Of a stretch of 64,000 nucleotides of DNA, positions 54,841 to 64,000 are shown piece after piece (position 1 is the first letter of the stretch; the number at the start of each line of letters is the position of its first letter). The stretch covers positions 372,001-436,000 of the forward strand of contig NZ_JAAKXW010000005.1 of the NCBI RefSeq assembly GCF_011752045.1, in the 5' to 3' direction. Below the pieces are notes generated by a model. The model was not told the DNA's origin. It worked only from the letters and a program-made list of their open reading frames with translations, and did not search any database. Origin of the DNA: Microbacterium hydrocarbonoxydans (lineage in GTDB: Bacteria; Actinomycetota; Actinomycetes; Actinomycetales; Microbacteriaceae). The translations under genes were made by a program, and so were the position numbers.

Positions 54841-56130
54841 TCAGCCGGTGACGAGCGCCGCCGCCTGCCGTGCCGCGCCGAGCGCGACGTACTCTCCGGG
54901 CTCGGGTACCTCGACCGGCAGCCCCAGCACTTCCGGGGCGATGACACGCACGGCCTCCGACTGCGCGCCGCCGCCGATGAGCAGGGCGCGCTGCAGCGGG
55001 ATGCCGAGATCGCGGAGCGCGTCGAGGCCGGCGCCGAGGCCGCGCAGCATCCCCTCGACCGCCGCCCTCGCGAGGTTCTCGCGGGTCGTGGAGGCGAGCG
55101 TCATGCCCGAGAGCGTCGCCGTGGCGTCGGGGAGGTTGGGGGTGCGCTCGCCCTCGAAGTAGGGGAGCAATGTCAGGCCGTCGGCGCCGGGTGAGGCGTG
55201 CAGGGCGAGGTCGCTGAACTCGCTGTGCGTGACCCCGAGCAGGGCGGCGGTGGTGTCGAGCACACGCGCCGCGTTCAGCGTCGCGACGAGCGGCAGGAAG
55301 TTCCCGGACGCGTCGGCGAAGCCGGCGATGGTGCCGGTCGGGTCGGCGATCGGGGTGCGGCTGATCGCGCACACCGTTCCCGAGGTGCCGATCGAGACCA
55401 CGACGTCGCCCGGGACGGCGCCGAGCCCGAGCGCCGCGGCGGCGTTGTCGCCGGCTCCCGCGCCGACCCTGCGCCCGCCGGCATCCGTCGTGGATTCCGC
55501 CGGACCGAGCACGCGGGGAAGCATGACGTCATGACCGAGGGCGGCGACGAGCAGCTCGCGGTCGTACTCGCCGGTCGCGGGGTTCCAGTAGCCGGTCCCC
55601 GAGGCGTCCGACCGGTCGGTGACGAGCTCGTCGAGCGCCGGGTTCTCCGGTCCGAAGCCGCGCAGGCGCCAGGTGAGCCAGTCGTGCGGCAGGGCGACGG
55701 CGGCCACCCGGGCGGCGTTCTCCGGCTCGTGATCACGCAGCCAGCGCAGCTTCGTGATCGTGAACGACGCGACCGGCACCAGGCCGGTGCGCTGCGCGAG
55801 CGCGGCCGCTCCGAACTCGGCGATCAGGTCGCCCGCCGCGCCCGCGGAGCGCGTGTCGTTCCAGAGCAGCGCGTCGCGGATGACGTTCCCGCCTGCGTCG
55901 AAGGCGACGAGCCCGTGCTGCTGGCCGCCGATCGACCAGGCGGAGACATCGTCGATGCCGCCGGCCTCGGCGATCGCTGCGTTCAGAGCACGCCACCAGG
56001 CCTCGGGGTCGACCGACGTGCCGTCGGGGTGCGCGGCGCGACCGGAGCGCACCACGGCCCCGGTGGCGCTGTCGACGATCACGGCCTTGCATGACTGGGT
56101 CGACGAGTCGACCCCGAGAACCAGCGGCAT
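54841..56130 (-). CDS. xylB: Xylulokinase
   Basis: A 429-residue FGGY-family sugar kinase that phosphorylates D-xylulose. The N-terminal phosphate loop is [15 protein letters not shown], the substrate block is [11 protein letters not shown], and the C-terminal ATP motif is [20 protein letters not shown]. The length is somewhat short for the family but both actin-like halves are complete. It lies 5 bp after xylA, giving the standard xylAB operon. Confidence 0.93.
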   Translation of the reverse strand: MPLVLGVDSSTQSCKAVIVDSATGAVVRSGRAAHPDGTSVDPEAWWRALNAAIAEAGGIDDVSAWSIGGQQHGLVAFDAGGNVIRDALLWNDTRSAGAAGDLIAEFGAAALAQRTGLVPVASFTITKLRWLRDHEPENAARVAAVALPHDWLTWRLRGFGPENPALDELVTDRSDASGTGYWNPATGEYDRELLVAALGHDVMLPRVLGPAESTTDAGGRRVGAGAGDNAAAALGLGAVPGDVVVSIGTSGTVCAISRTPIADPTGTIAGFADASGNFLPLVATLNAARVLDTTAALLGVTHSEFSDLALHASPGADGLTLLPYFEGERTPNLPDATATLSGMTLASTTRENLARAAVEGMLRGLGAGLDALRDLGIPLQRALLIGGGAQSEAVRVIAPEVLGLPVEVPEPGEYVALGAARQAAALVTG

Positions 56131-56135
56131 GACGA

Positions 56136-57323
56136 TCAGCGGGCGCCGAGCAGGTGCTCGGTGGCGAGCTGCTGCAGGCGGACGAAACCGAAGCCCTTGC
56201 CGCCGAAGTACTGCGACGCGTCGAAGTCCTCGTACGCGGAGCGGTCGGCGAGGAAGTCGTCGTAGGACTCGCCCTCGCCCAGCGTCGGCACGGACAGCTC
56301 GTCGACGCGGGCGGCGGCCAGCGCCTCCTGCACCTCGGGGTCGGCGCGGAAGGCGGCCGCGCGCTCCTTGAGCAGCAGGTAGGTGCGCATGTTCGCGGCG
56401 GCGGAGTCCCAGACCCCGTTCTCGTCCTCGGTGCGGCTCGGCTTGTAGTCGAAGTGGCGGGGGCCGTCGTAGGCGGGGACGCCGCCGGGGCCGCCGTTCT
56501 CCAGCAGGTCCACGAGCGCGAACGCGTTGTGCAGGTCGCCGTGCCCGAACACGAGGTCCTGGTCGTACTTGATGCCGCGCTGGCCGTTGAGGTCGATGTG
56601 GAAGAGCTTGCCGTGGAACAGTGCCTGCGCGATGCCCGCGGCGAAGTTGAGCCCGGCCATCTGCTCGTGGCCGACCTCGGGGTTGAGGCCGACGAGCTCG
56701 GGGCGCTCGAGCGAGTCGATGAACGCGATCGCGTGGCCGAGGGTCGGCAGCAGGATGTCGCCACGGGGCTCGTTCGGCTTCGGCTCGATGGCGAAGCGGA
56801 TGTCGTAGCCCTTGTCGGTGACGTAGTCGCCGAGCAGGTTCACGGCCTCGCGGTAGCGCTCCAGCGCCGCACGGATGTCCTTCGCGGAGTCGTACTCCGC
56901 GCCCTCGCGTCCGCCCCACATCACGAACGTCGCAGCACCCAGCTCGGCGCCGAGGTCGAGCTGGCGGAACACCTTGCGCAGGGCGAAGCGGCGCACCTGG
57001 CGGTCGTTCGAGGTGAAGCCGCCGTCCTTGAAGACCGGGGCGCTGAACAGGTTCGTCGTGACCATGGGCACGATCAGCCCGGTGTCGGCGAGGGCGCCCT
57101 TCAGGCGGTCGATCTGCGTCTGGCGCTCGGCCTCGGTCGAGCCGAACGCGAAGAGGTCGTCATCGTGGAAGGTGAGACCGTAGGCGCCGAGCTCTGCGAG
57201 CTTCTCGACGGCGTGCACGACGTCGAGCGCCGGGCGGGTGGGGCCGCCGAACGGATCGGCTCCGTTGTAGCCGACGGTCCACAGGCCGAAGGAGAACTTG
57301 TCGTCACGGGTGGGGGTGGGCAT
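56136..57323 (-). CDS. xylA: Xylose isomerase
   Basis: A 395-residue class I (actinobacterial) xylose isomerase, converting D-xylose to D-xylulose. Present are the catalytic His in [20 protein letters not shown] (metal Glu), [11 protein letters not shown] and the [16 protein letters not shown] metal block. ATG 57323 matches the usual [18 protein letters not shown] start. It diverges from the ROK regulator, with an operator-like palindrome between them. Confidence 0.96.
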   Translation of the reverse strand: MPTPTRDDKFSFGLWTVGYNGADPFGGPTRPALDVVHAVEKLAELGAYGLTFHDDDLFAFGSTEAERQTQIDRLKGALADTGLIVPMVTTNLFSAPVFKDGGFTSNDRQVRRFALRKVFRQLDLGAELGAATFVMWGGREGAEYDSAKDIRAALERYREAVNLLGDYVTDKGYDIRFAIEPKPNEPRGDILLPTLGHAIAFIDSLERPELVGLNPEVGHEQMAGLNFAAGIAQALFHGKLFHIDLNGQRGIKYDQDLVFGHGDLHNAFALVDLLENGGPGGVPAYDGPRHFDYKPSRTEDENGVWDSAAANMRTYLLLKERAAAFRADPEVQEALAAARVDELSVPTLGEGESYDDFLADRSAYEDFDASQYFGGKGFGFVRLQQLATEHLLGAR

Positions 57324-57347
57324 GGCCGCTCCTGTGCAGTCGCCGGA

Positions 57348-57368
57348 TAAGTTGTGAGAGACAACATA
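57348..57368. promoter_or_regulatory. Candidate XylR operator between xylA and the ROK gene
   Basis: GTTGT-N5-ACAAC (57351-57365) is a perfect inverted repeat, with two more symmetric pairs outside it after a mismatch. It sits 28 bp before the xylA start in the 85-bp divergent region. GTTGT/ACAAC halves are common in ROK-family xylose operators, so this suits XylR repression of both genes. Confidence 0.55.
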
Positions 57369-57408
57369 ACTCATGACGGGTCCGGCGTCCACCCCCTACA
57401 GTGAAGGG

Positions 57409-58578
57409 ATGCCGTCACCGACGAGTCCCGCGCCGGGCACCCGCCCGTACAACCTGTCGCGCATCCTCCGGCTCGTGCACGAGGAGGGGGCGCAGTCCCG
57501 GGCCGCGCTCACCGAGGCGACCGGCCTGAACCGCTCCACCATCGCCGACCTCGTCGGCGAGCTGGTGCGGCACGGCCTCGTCGCGGAGCGGGTGCCGGAG
57601 CTGGCCGGCCGCGTGGGCCGGCCCTCACCGGTGGTCAGCGCCTCGCCCGACGTCGTCGCGATCGCGGTGAACCCGGAGGTCGACGCGGTGGAGATCGCCG
57701 CCGTCGGCCTCGATCGCAGCATCCGGATGCGCGAGCGCATCGTGAACACCGCGCCGCTCACGCCCGGCGGCGCGACCGCCCTGATCGCGGAGCGCCTCGG
57801 CGCCTGGCGCGCCGGCCCGCTCGCGGACGCGCGCATCGAGGCTCTCGGCATCGCCGTGCCGGGGCTGGTCCGCGCGACGGACGGCGTGGTGCGCAACGCC
57901 CCGCACCTGGAGTGGCGCGACGTGCCGCTCTCCGAGCTCGCCCGCGCGGCGACGGGCCTGCCGGTGTCGGTGGGCAACGACGCCAGCCTCGGCGCGCTCG
58001 CCGAGCACCGCTACGGCGCCGGCCGCGGGATCGACGACGTGGTCTACCTCAACGGCGGCGCGTCCGGCATCGGCGGCGGCCTGATCATCGGCGGCATCCC
58101 GGTCGCCGGCTCCGGTGGCTACGCCGGCGAGTTCGGGCAGAACCGCCCGCGGATCACCGACGATGACGATCGTCGCACGCGCGACGGCGTGCTCGAGGCC
58201 GAGGTGAGCCGGCGGATGCTGCTGGATGCGGTCGGCCTCGAGGAGGCCGACGACGAGGCGCTCGCCGCCGTGCTCGAGAGCGGCGAGGGTGCGGCCGTGC
58301 ACGCGGAGGTCGCCCGTCAGGCGCGCGTGCTCGCGAGCGCCCTCGCGAACGCGGTCAACGTGCTCGACCCCGCGATGATCGTGCTCGGAGGGTTCCTCGC
58401 CACGATCGGCGAGCTCCGGTCTGAGCAGCTCGCCGCTGACGTCGCCGCACTCGCGATGCCCGAGAGTGCCGAGGGCCTGGAGATCCGCCCTGCCGCCCTC
58501 GGCGCGGACCGGCTGCTGGTCGGCGCGGCCGAGCTCGCCTTCGCCGCGCTCCTCGCCGATCCGGCGGAGCGGGCCTGA
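57409..58578 (+). CDS. xylR: ROK-family transcriptional regulator (XylR)
   Basis: A 389-residue ROK regulator. The N-terminal winged helix (about residues 15-75, RILRLVHEEGAQSRAALTEATGLNRSTIADLVGELVRHGLV) precedes a sugar-kinase-like domain with VGNDASLGALAEHRYG and GGASGIGGGLIIGG. The zinc-binding Cys cluster of ROK sugar kinases is absent, as in several ROK regulators. The chosen ATG 57409 has AAGGG directly before it; ATG 57373 is an in-frame alternative. It probably represses xylAB and itself until xylose binds. Confidence 0.88.
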   Translation: MPSPTSPAPGTRPYNLSRILRLVHEEGAQSRAALTEATGLNRSTIADLVGELVRHGLVAERVPELAGRVGRPSPVVSASPDVVAIAVNPEVDAVEIAAVGLDRSIRMRERIVNTAPLTPGGATALIAERLGAWRAGPLADARIEALGIAVPGLVRATDGVVRNAPHLEWRDVPLSELARAATGLPVSVGNDASLGALAEHRYGAGRGIDDVVYLNGGASGIGGGLIIGGIPVAGSGGYAGEFGQNRPRITDDDDRRTRDGVLEAEVSRRMLLDAVGLEEADDEALAAVLESGEGAAVHAEVARQARVLASALANAVNVLDPAMIVLGGFLATIGELRSEQLAADVAALAMPESAEGLEIRPAALGADRLLVGAAELAFAALLADPAERA

Positions 58579-58590
58579 GCCCTCTCCGCC

Positions 58591-59271
58591 TCAGAGCAGC
58601 GCGGCGACCTTCTTCGCCGTCTCCTTCGCGGAGCCCGGGTTCTGACCGGTGACGAGCCTGCCGTCGGTCACCGCGTACGACACGAACGGCAGCAGGGCCT
58701 TCTCGTACAGCGCGCCGCGCTTCTTCATCTCCTCCTCGGCGTTGTACGGCACGAGCTTCTCGACGCCGGCGAGCACCTCCTCCTGCCAGGCGAAGCCGGT
58801 GACCCTGCGTCCGGCGACGAGAAGCGACCCGTCCGAAAGGGCGGTGTTCAGCAGGCCGCAGTATCCGTGGCAGACGGAGGCGACGACGCCGCCCTTCTCC
58901 CAGATCTCCCGGGTCAGGCGCTGCAGGCCCGCGCTGTCCGGGAAGTCGTACATCACCGCGTGACCGCCGGTGAAGTAGATCGCGTCGTAATCGGCGGCGT
59001 CGACGTCCTCGGGGCGGGCGGCGTCCTGGAGCAGCGCCATGCGTGCCGGGTCGGCGTGCCATGCCTTCGCCGATCGGTCGTAGCTCGGGAACTTCAGCGA
59101 TCGCGGTTCGAGCGGCACCGCACCGCCCGCGGGGCTGACGATGGTCTGCTCGAAGCCGCGCTCGTCGAACACGTCCCAGGCGTGGGAGAGCTCGGAGAGC
59201 CAGAGACCGGTGGGGTGGGACGGGTCCTCGTAGTGGCCCACGTTGGTCACGACGTTCAGGATGCGAGTCAT
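58591..59271 (-). CDS. DJ-1/PfpI superfamily protein (Hsp31-like)
   Basis: A 226-residue class I glutaminase-like protein of the DJ-1/PfpI group. The nucleophilic Cys is in SVCHGYCGLL, preceded by DAIYFTGGHAVMYDFPD, the family's oxyanion region. Members are chaperone-like deglycases or stress proteins; which one this is cannot be told. Its ATG overlaps the TetR stop, so it is the last gene of a three-gene stress-type operon. Confidence 0.82.
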   Translation of the reverse strand: MTRILNVVTNVGHYEDPSHPTGLWLSELSHAWDVFDERGFEQTIVSPAGGAVPLEPRSLKFPSYDRSAKAWHADPARMALLQDAARPEDVDAADYDAIYFTGGHAVMYDFPDSAGLQRLTREIWEKGGVVASVCHGYCGLLNTALSDGSLLVAGRRVTGFAWQEEVLAGVEKLVPYNAEEEMKKRGALYEKALLPFVSYAVTDGRLVTGQNPGSAKETAKKVAALL

Positions 59272-59873
59272 GGTCGATCTCCTCGGGTGGTGATGGATGC
59301 GGCGGATGCGCCGACGATCGCGGTGAAAGCCCCCCGCACGTGATTCGCGACGTCCTCGGGGGAGCGGGCGGCGAGCTTGCCGTCCATGTGCAGGTAGGCC
59401 ATCCCGTGCGCGAGCGCCCAGCCGGCCGAGGCGACGGCGTCCGCGTCAGCGCCGGGGAAGACCTGCGACGCAGCCGCGCGAAGGAGGTCGTGGATCTCGG
59501 TTGCGGCGCGCACGCGCTCTTCGCTTCCCTCGTCGCAGGCGTTGCCGAACATCACCCGGAACAGGGCGGGACGACGCAGCGCGAACCCTACGTACGCCAC
59601 GGCGAGCTCGGCGAGCTCAGCCGGGGTGGAAGGCAGCTCGCGTCCCGCGCTCAGGTCGGCGCTCAGGTCGCGCAGGCCCTGCGCGGCGAGGGCGGACTCG
59701 AGGGCGTCACGGTCTGTGAAGTGACGGTACGGGGCGGTCGGTGAGACGCCTGCCTCGCGCGCCACCGCGCGCAGCGAGAACTGCTCGCCCGCCTCCAGCA
59801 TCCGCATCGCCGTCGTCAGCAGGGACGCTCGCAGATCGCCGTGGTGGTAGCTGGATCGCCGTGTTTCCGTCAC
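59268..59873 (-). CDS. TetR-family regulator
   Basis: A 201-residue TetR-type repressor. The N-terminal helix-turn-helix covers about residues 10-55 (LRASLLTTAMRMLEAGEQFSLRAVAREAGVSPTAPYRHFTDRDALESAL), followed by an all-helical ligand domain. GTG 59873 overlaps the upstream reductase stop (GTGA) and its own stop overlaps the DJ-1 ATG. A self-regulated operon is likely, with the palindrome at 60838-60858 as the operator. Confidence 0.87.
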   Translation of the reverse strand: MTETRRSSYHHGDLRASLLTTAMRMLEAGEQFSLRAVAREAGVSPTAPYRHFTDRDALESALAAQGLRDLSADLSAGRELPSTPAELAELAVAYVGFALRRPALFRVMFGNACDEGSEERVRAATEIHDLLRAAASQVFPGADADAVASAGWALAHGMAYLHMDGKLAARSPEDVANHVRGAFTAIVGASAASITTRGDRP

Positions 59874-60817
59874 GCTCGCACTCCGTTCGTCGCGGCGCTC
59901 TCCTGGCGGATGGCGTCGAGTCCCTGGCGATAGGTCGTCACGGCGAAGTCCGGGAACCGCACGGCGAACTTCGTCGAGTCGAATCGGTTGTCGTACCGGT
60001 AGCGCGGCAGGAGCTCTCCGATCTCGCGGGCCTGTGCCGAGAGCAGCCCGGCCGCGCGCAGCATCCACTCCGGGATCACCGTGTGATCGGGATCGCGCCC
60101 GAACGCCTCCGCCGCAGCTGAGGCGAACTCCCGGTACGTGTGGCGGTCGCCGTCGACCGGGAGGTGCCATGTCTGGCCGAACGCGTCCGGGGCGTTCCCC
60201 AGCGTCGCGAGACCCCGGCTGGCGTCCGGCGTCCAGATGAGGGTCCGCAGCCGGTCGTCGCGCACGGGCACGCGCGCCTTCCAGCCGGCGAGCAGCGGGT
60301 CGATGATCAGGGAATTCGTGAAGCTCTGCGTGCGCCCAGGGCCGTAGAACTCGGGCGCCCGCGCGATGAGCACGGGGATGTCGCCTCTCGCCATCTCGTC
60401 GAGGACCATCGAGGCCATCTCGGCGCGGACCCTGCCCTTGCGACCGACCGGGGCGAACGGGGTGTCCTCGGTCTGGACGCGGTCGTCCTGCGGGTACATG
60501 TACGTGTTGTCGAAGTACGCGAAGCTCGCGCCGGCGGTCCGGGCGGCATCGAGCGCGTTCCGGAGCATCGTCGGAAACTGCTGCTCCCACAGGCGCGTGT
60601 CGGCGGGGAGGCCGGCCGTGAAGTACACGACTTCGCTGCCGTAGACCGCTGCCGCGGTCTGGGTCGCGTCGAGGAGGTCGGCCCGGACCAGGGAGTCTGA
60701 CACGTTCACGGCACGCGGATTGCGGCTCACGAGTCGCAGCTCGCTCGTGTGCGCGCGGTTCAGCTCGCGGGCGAGTTCGACCGCGATCTGCCCGTTCGCT
60801 CCCAGGATCGTCTGCAT
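59870..60817 (-). CDS. NAD(P)-dependent epimerase/reductase-like protein
   Basis: A 315-residue extended SDR with a slightly altered Rossmann start, TILGANGQIAVELAREL (GxNGxxA-type), and a catalytic Tyr region in FAYFDNTYMYPQDD, with no clear YxxxK. It resembles NmrA/NAD-epimerase reductases used against quinones or reactive aldehydes. A GGAGGAGAA ribosome site precedes the ATG. First gene of the operon with TetR and DJ-1. Confidence 0.8.
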   Translation of the reverse strand: MQTILGANGQIAVELARELNRAHTSELRLVSRNPRAVNVSDSLVRADLLDATQTAAAVYGSEVVYFTAGLPADTRLWEQQFPTMLRNALDAARTAGASFAYFDNTYMYPQDDRVQTEDTPFAPVGRKGRVRAEMASMVLDEMARGDIPVLIARAPEFYGPGRTQSFTNSLIIDPLLAGWKARVPVRDDRLRTLIWTPDASRGLATLGNAPDAFGQTWHLPVDGDRHTYREFASAAAEAFGRDPDHTVIPEWMLRAAGLLSAQAREIGELLPRYRYDNRFDSTKFAVRFPDFAVTTYRQGLDAIRQESAATNGVRA

Positions 60818-60837
60818 GCGTTCTCCTCCGCCCGCCC

Positions 60838-60858
60838 AATGTGTACACCGCTTACATT
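60838..60858 (-). promoter_or_regulatory. Candidate TetR operator upstream of the reductase operon
   Basis: AATGT-N11-ACATT is a perfect 5-bp inverted repeat, containing a smaller TGTA-N7-TACA-like symmetry. It lies 21 bp from the reductase start, where a TetR repressor would block initiation. Confidence 0.45.
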
Positions 60859-60886
60859 AGCACCAGACCTCGGCGGTTGAACGCAC

Positions 60887-60914
60887 GGGGGCGGATGCCG
60901 CAGCATCCGCCCCC
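60887..60914 (-). terminator. Terminator after pgi
   Basis: GGGGGCGGATGC (60887-60898) and its complement (60903-60914) form a 12-bp stem with loop CGCA, 28 bp beyond the pgi stop on the minus strand. Ten stem base pairs and the loop equal those of the hairpin at 53236-53261. Confidence 0.7.
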
Positions 60915-60941
60915 GCTTGCCGTCCCGGGAAGAGCTTCCGG

Positions 60942-62621
60942 CTACCTCCGGTGCGCCGCGTAGTACGCGAGCAGCGCCCTCGTCGACGGATCCTGCGCCG
61001 CGACGGCATCCGCGTCGCCCTCGATCGCCGGGGCGATCTGCATCGCGAGCTGCTTGCCGAGCTCGACGCCCCACTGGTCGAAGGAGTTGATGCCCCAGAT
61101 CGCGCCCTGCGTGAACGTGATGTGCTCGTACAGGGCGATGAGCTGGCCGAGCACCTGCGGGGTGAGCGCGGGTGCGAAGATCGACGTCGTCGGGCGGTTG
61201 CCCGCGAACGTGCGGGCGGCGACCAGCGCGCCGGTGGTGCCCTCCGCCTCGACCTCGGCGGCGGTCTTCCCGAACGCGAGCGCCTTGGTCTGCGCCAGGA
61301 AGTTCGCGAGGAACAGGGCATGCACGTCCTGCCCGGCATCCGTCAGCGGGTAGGCCGGGTTCACGAAGGCGATGAAGTCCGCCGGGATCAGCCGCGTGCC
61401 CTGGTGGATGAGCTGATAGAAGGCATGCTGGCCGTTCGTGCCGGGCTCGCCCCAGAACACCTCGCCGGTGTCGGTGGTGACCGGCGTGCCGTCCCACCGC
61501 ACGGACTTGCCGTTCGACTCCATGGTCAGCTGCTGCAGGTAGGCCGGGAAGCGGCTCAGCTGCTGGGCGTAGGGGAGCACGGCGTGCGACTGGGCACCGA
61601 AGAAGTTCACGTACCAGACGTTCAGGAGGCCCATCAGCACCGGGACGTTCTCTGCGAGCGGTGTGGTGCGCACGTGCTCGTCCACGGCGTGGAAGCCGGC
61701 GAGCAGGTCGCGGAACACCTGGGGGCTGAGGGCGATCGCGAGCGAGAGCCCGATCGCGGAGTCGACCGAGTAGCGGCCGCCGACCCAGTCCCAGAACCCG
61801 AACGCGTTCGCCGGGTCGATGCCGAAGGCGGCCACCTTGTCGAGCGCGGTCGAGACGGCCACGAAGTGGTGGGCGACGGCGTCGGTGCGGGACGCCTCGT
61901 CTCCGGCGATGGCGCCGGATGCCTCGAGCCCGGCCCACAGCCAGTCGCGGGCGAGTCGCGCGTTGGTGAGCGTCTCCAGCGTGGTGAAGGTCTTCGATGC
62001 GACGACGAACAGCGTCGTCTCCGGGTCGAGCCCGGCGGTCTTCTGCGCGAGGTCGGTCGGGTCGATGTTGGAGACGAAGAGCGCCTGGACGCCGGCATCC
62101 GCATAGGGCTTGAGCGCCTCGTAGACCATGACGGGGCCGAGGTCGGAGCCGCCGATGCCGATGTTCACGACGTGCGTGACCTTCTTGCCGGTGACGCCGA
62201 GCCAGTCGCCGGAGCGCACCCGATCGGCGAAGGCGGACAGCGCATCGAGCACGGACTGCACGTCGGCGTCCACGTCCTGCCCGTCGACGACGAGCGCGGG
62301 GGAGGAGCCGGCGGGGCGGCGCAGCGCGGTGTGCAGCACGGCGCGGTCCTCGGTGGTGTTGATGTGAGTGCCGGCCAGCATCGCCGCGTAGCGGTCGGCG
62401 ACGCCCGTCTGCTCGGCGAGGCGCACGAGCGCGGCGAGCACCTCCTCGGTGACGAGGTTCTTCGAGAGGTCGACATGCAGGTCGGCGAGCGGCAGCGACA
62501 GCCGCTCGGCGCGAGAGGGATCCGCAGCGAACCAGCCGCGCAGATCGGGGGTGAGGGATGCGTGCAGGCCGCTGAGCTCGGCCCAGGCCGAGGTCGCGGT
62601 GGGGTCGATCGGGGCAGTCAT
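60942..62621 (-). CDS. pgi: Glucose-6-phosphate isomerase
   Basis: A 559-residue isomerase of the eukaryote-like Pgi group, linking glucose 6-phosphate and fructose 6-phosphate. Present are [19 protein letters not shown], the signature [28 protein letters not shown] and the late [22 protein letters not shown] region with the catalytic His and Glu. The length is normal. A single gene with terminators on both sides. Confidence 0.96.
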   Translation of the reverse strand: MTAPIDPTATSAWAELSGLHASLTPDLRGWFAADPSRAERLSLPLADLHVDLSKNLVTEEVLAALVRLAEQTGVADRYAAMLAGTHINTTEDRAVLHTALRRPAGSSPALVVDGQDVDADVQSVLDALSAFADRVRSGDWLGVTGKKVTHVVNIGIGGSDLGPVMVYEALKPYADAGVQALFVSNIDPTDLAQKTAGLDPETTLFVVASKTFTTLETLTNARLARDWLWAGLEASGAIAGDEASRTDAVAHHFVAVSTALDKVAAFGIDPANAFGFWDWVGGRYSVDSAIGLSLAIALSPQVFRDLLAGFHAVDEHVRTTPLAENVPVLMGLLNVWYVNFFGAQSHAVLPYAQQLSRFPAYLQQLTMESNGKSVRWDGTPVTTDTGEVFWGEPGTNGQHAFYQLIHQGTRLIPADFIAFVNPAYPLTDAGQDVHALFLANFLAQTKALAFGKTAAEVEAEGTTGALVAARTFAGNRPTTSIFAPALTPQVLGQLIALYEHITFTQGAIWGINSFDQWGVELGKQLAMQIAPAIEGDADAVAAQDPSTRALLAYYAAHRR

Positions 62622-62665
62622 GGGTACAAGGTACCCCTCCGTCAGCGGCGGGCCCGGCCGGATGA

Positions 62666-62697
62666 CGGATGCCGCGGGACCTCGCCCGCGGCATCCG
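62666..62697 (-). terminator. Terminator after the subtilase gene
   Basis: CGGATGCCGCGGG (62666-62678) and its exact complement (62685-62697) form a 13-bp stem with a 6-nt loop, 32 bp past the protease stop on the minus strand. Confidence 0.72.
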
Positions 62698-62728
62698 CCT
62701 TCCGGCAGCGATGCTCAGCGCCGGTGGA

Positions 62729-64000
62729 TCACCTCACCGTCGCCGTGAACGAGCCCGAACCGGAGTACGCCTCCACCACGACCCGGTAGGTGCCCGACGA
62801 GGCGCTGTAGGTGAACCTCTCGTCGGCGTCCGCCGAGGTGCCCTGTGCGACGGTGTACCACCCGTACCAGGACTGCTTCTGCAGGTAGACGTCGAAGTCA
62901 GCTCCGGTCGGGCCGTCGAGGCACACCTCGACCGGGCCGGACGCGCGGGTGAAGGACCGCGACGCCGCCTGCTGGCCGTCGGTCAGCGTGCCTGTCGCGA
63001 CCGAGGTGCCGGAGCACAGAGCGGGGTCGACAGCCGCGATCGTGAAGGTGAACGACGCCGAATCGGTGGTCGCAGGGCTCGACGCGTCCCGGACCGTCAC
63101 GGTCACGTTCGACGTGCCCGCAGCCGTCGGCGTGCCCGTGATCGCGCCCGTCGAGGCGTTGATCGCGAGGCCGGCGGGAAGGCCGGTCGCCGAGAACGCG
63201 TAGGGCGCCGTGCCTCCGGTGGCGCTCACCGTCAGGTTCACCGCCTGCCCGACCTTGCCGGTCTGGGCGGAGATCGCGGCGAGGTCGACCGCGCTCGGCT
63301 CCGGCTCCTGCGTGCTCAGGAACCCGGTGTAGAGGAGACGGTTCGGAGAGGCGGCGTCGAGTCCGGTGAGCCTTCCGGTGGTGGAGTTCTCCACGAGTGC
63401 CGCCTGCACCTGCGCCGGGGTGGCCTGCGGGTGCTCGCCGAGGTACAGGGCGCTGGCGCCGGTGGTGTGCGGCGAGGCCATGGACGTCCCGGTGGCGGTG
63501 TATGTGGCGGTGTCGCCGGTGTACCAGGAGGAGAGGATCGATGTGCCCGGAGCCCAGACGTCGAGGCAGGAGCCCCAGCTGCTGGAGGAGGCCTTCGCAT
63601 CGGTGCGGGTGGAGTTGCCGACCGTGATGGCCTCGGGCACGAGCTGCGGGCTGTACCGGCACGCGTCGTCGTTGCTGTTGCCGGCGGCCTGCACCCAGCT
63701 GACCCCGGAGGCGATGAGGTTCTTCACGGCCTGATCGGTGGCCGGGCTGGAGCAGGCGCTGCTGCAGCCGATGCTGTAGTTGGCGGTGGCGGGCTTGACC
63801 GCGTTCTCGGTGAGCCACTCGATCGCCTCGATGATGTCGGCGCTCGAGCCGGAGCCCTCGCAGTTCAGCACGCGCACCGGATACACCGTCGCCTTCTTGG
63901 CGACGCCGTAGGTGCTGCCCACGGCGGTGCCGGCGACGTGCGTGCCGTGACCGTTGCAGTCCTGGGCCGTTCCGCCGGCGGTGACGGCGTCGTAGCCGGG
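62729..64000 (-). CDS. Secreted S8 subtilase (proteinase K type), partial (5' end off the window)
   Basis: The C-terminal part of a secreted serine protease; the signal peptide, prodomain and catalytic Asp are beyond the right edge. Visible are the catalytic His in DCNGHGTHVAGT (just inside the edge), the oxyanion Asn in AGNSND and the nucleophile Ser in GTSMASPHTTG. Cys residues in DCNG and VLNCEGSG suit the disulfides of the proteinase K group. After the protease come a short Ig-like (putative Ig, PIG-type) repeat (GLPAGLAINASTGAITGTPTAAGT) and a C-terminal PPC-like domain (DFDVYLQKQSW) ending in FTATVR. Role: extracellular protein breakdown. Confidence 0.9.
   Translation of the reverse strand, partial: PGYDAVTAGGTAQDCNGHGTHVAGTAVGSTYGVAKKATVYPVRVLNCEGSGSSADIIEAIEWLTENAVKPATANYSIGCSSACSSPATDQAVKNLIASGVSWVQAAGNSNDDACRYSPQLVPEAITVGNSTRTDAKASSSSWGSCLDVWAPGTSILSSWYTGDTATYTATGTSMASPHTTGASALYLGEHPQATPAQVQAALVENSTTGRLTGLDAASPNRLLYTGFLSTQEPEPSAVDLAAISAQTGKVGQAVNLTVSATGGTAPYAFSATGLPAGLAINASTGAITGTPTAAGTSNVTVTVRDASSPATTDSASFTFTIAAVDPALCSGTSVATGTLTDGQQAASRSFTRASGPVEVCLDGPTGADFDVYLQKQSWYGWYTVAQGTSADADERFTYSASSGTYRVVVEAYSGSGSFTATVR

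Overview
The window is chromosomal DNA of a high-GC actinobacterium. Strong G/C preference at third codon positions, many GTG starts, dense ATGA/GTGA gene overlaps and the gene families present suggest Microbacteriaceae, most likely Microbacterium. That genus call is an inference from gene content. I see no rRNA, tRNA, CRISPR array or insertion sequence.

Layout. (1) 1-4113: the 5' part of a secreted GH43 arabinanase-like enzyme with a promoter and LacI-type operators, a DUF445 membrane protein, a CsoR/RcnR-like metal sensor, and an ethanolamine-type permease. (2) 4271-9302: a gamma-glutamylation operon (glutamine synthetase-like ligase, class I amidohydrolase, aldehyde dehydrogenase, short-chain dehydrogenase, FadR-type regulator) that best fits ethanolamine use. 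(3) 9365-15275: a PotABCD-type polyamine ABC transporter with an amidohydrolase, behind a strong palindrome. (4) 15281-23252: a frameshifted carboxylesterase, then two class III aminotransferases, a methylmalonate-semialdehyde-type dehydrogenase, and PucR and Lrp regulators, which suit omega-amino acids such as beta-alanine or GABA. (5) 23332-25280: an acyl-CoA dehydrogenase-like protein and an alpha/beta hydrolase. (6) 25320-35676: an amine-oxidation locus with an APC permease, a copper amine oxidase closely matching Arthrobacter phenylethylamine oxidase, a LysR regulator and a tightly coupled FMO/RidA/DUF1028/M20/ALDH operon. The permease and oxidase promoters share the same operator, -35 and -10 with identical spacing. 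(7) 35743-41185: an MFS transporter and the class Ib ribonucleotide reductase operon nrdHIEF with its terminator. (8) 41186-53236: a lower-GC accessory (defence) island. It holds a small HTH protein, a four-gene cassette in which a helicase-nuclease fusion is followed by two more PD-(D/E)xK proteins and a 72-residue Cys protein, and, on the other strand, an HNH-NACHT NTPase resembling bacterial NLR immune proteins. (9) 53411-64000: a VOC protein, a PD40 propeller protein, xylose genes xylB/xylA/xylR, an NAD(P)-reductase/TetR/DJ-1 operon, pgi, and the 3' part of a secreted subtilase.

Much of 2.5-35.7 kb is one nitrogen theme: import of amines, their glutamylation, transamination or oxidation, and aldehyde clean-up, each part with its own regulator. 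The four-gene nuclease cassette at 41593-48444 is the best candidate for an undescribed system. The LysR-linked amine locus is the best-supported regulatory finding.
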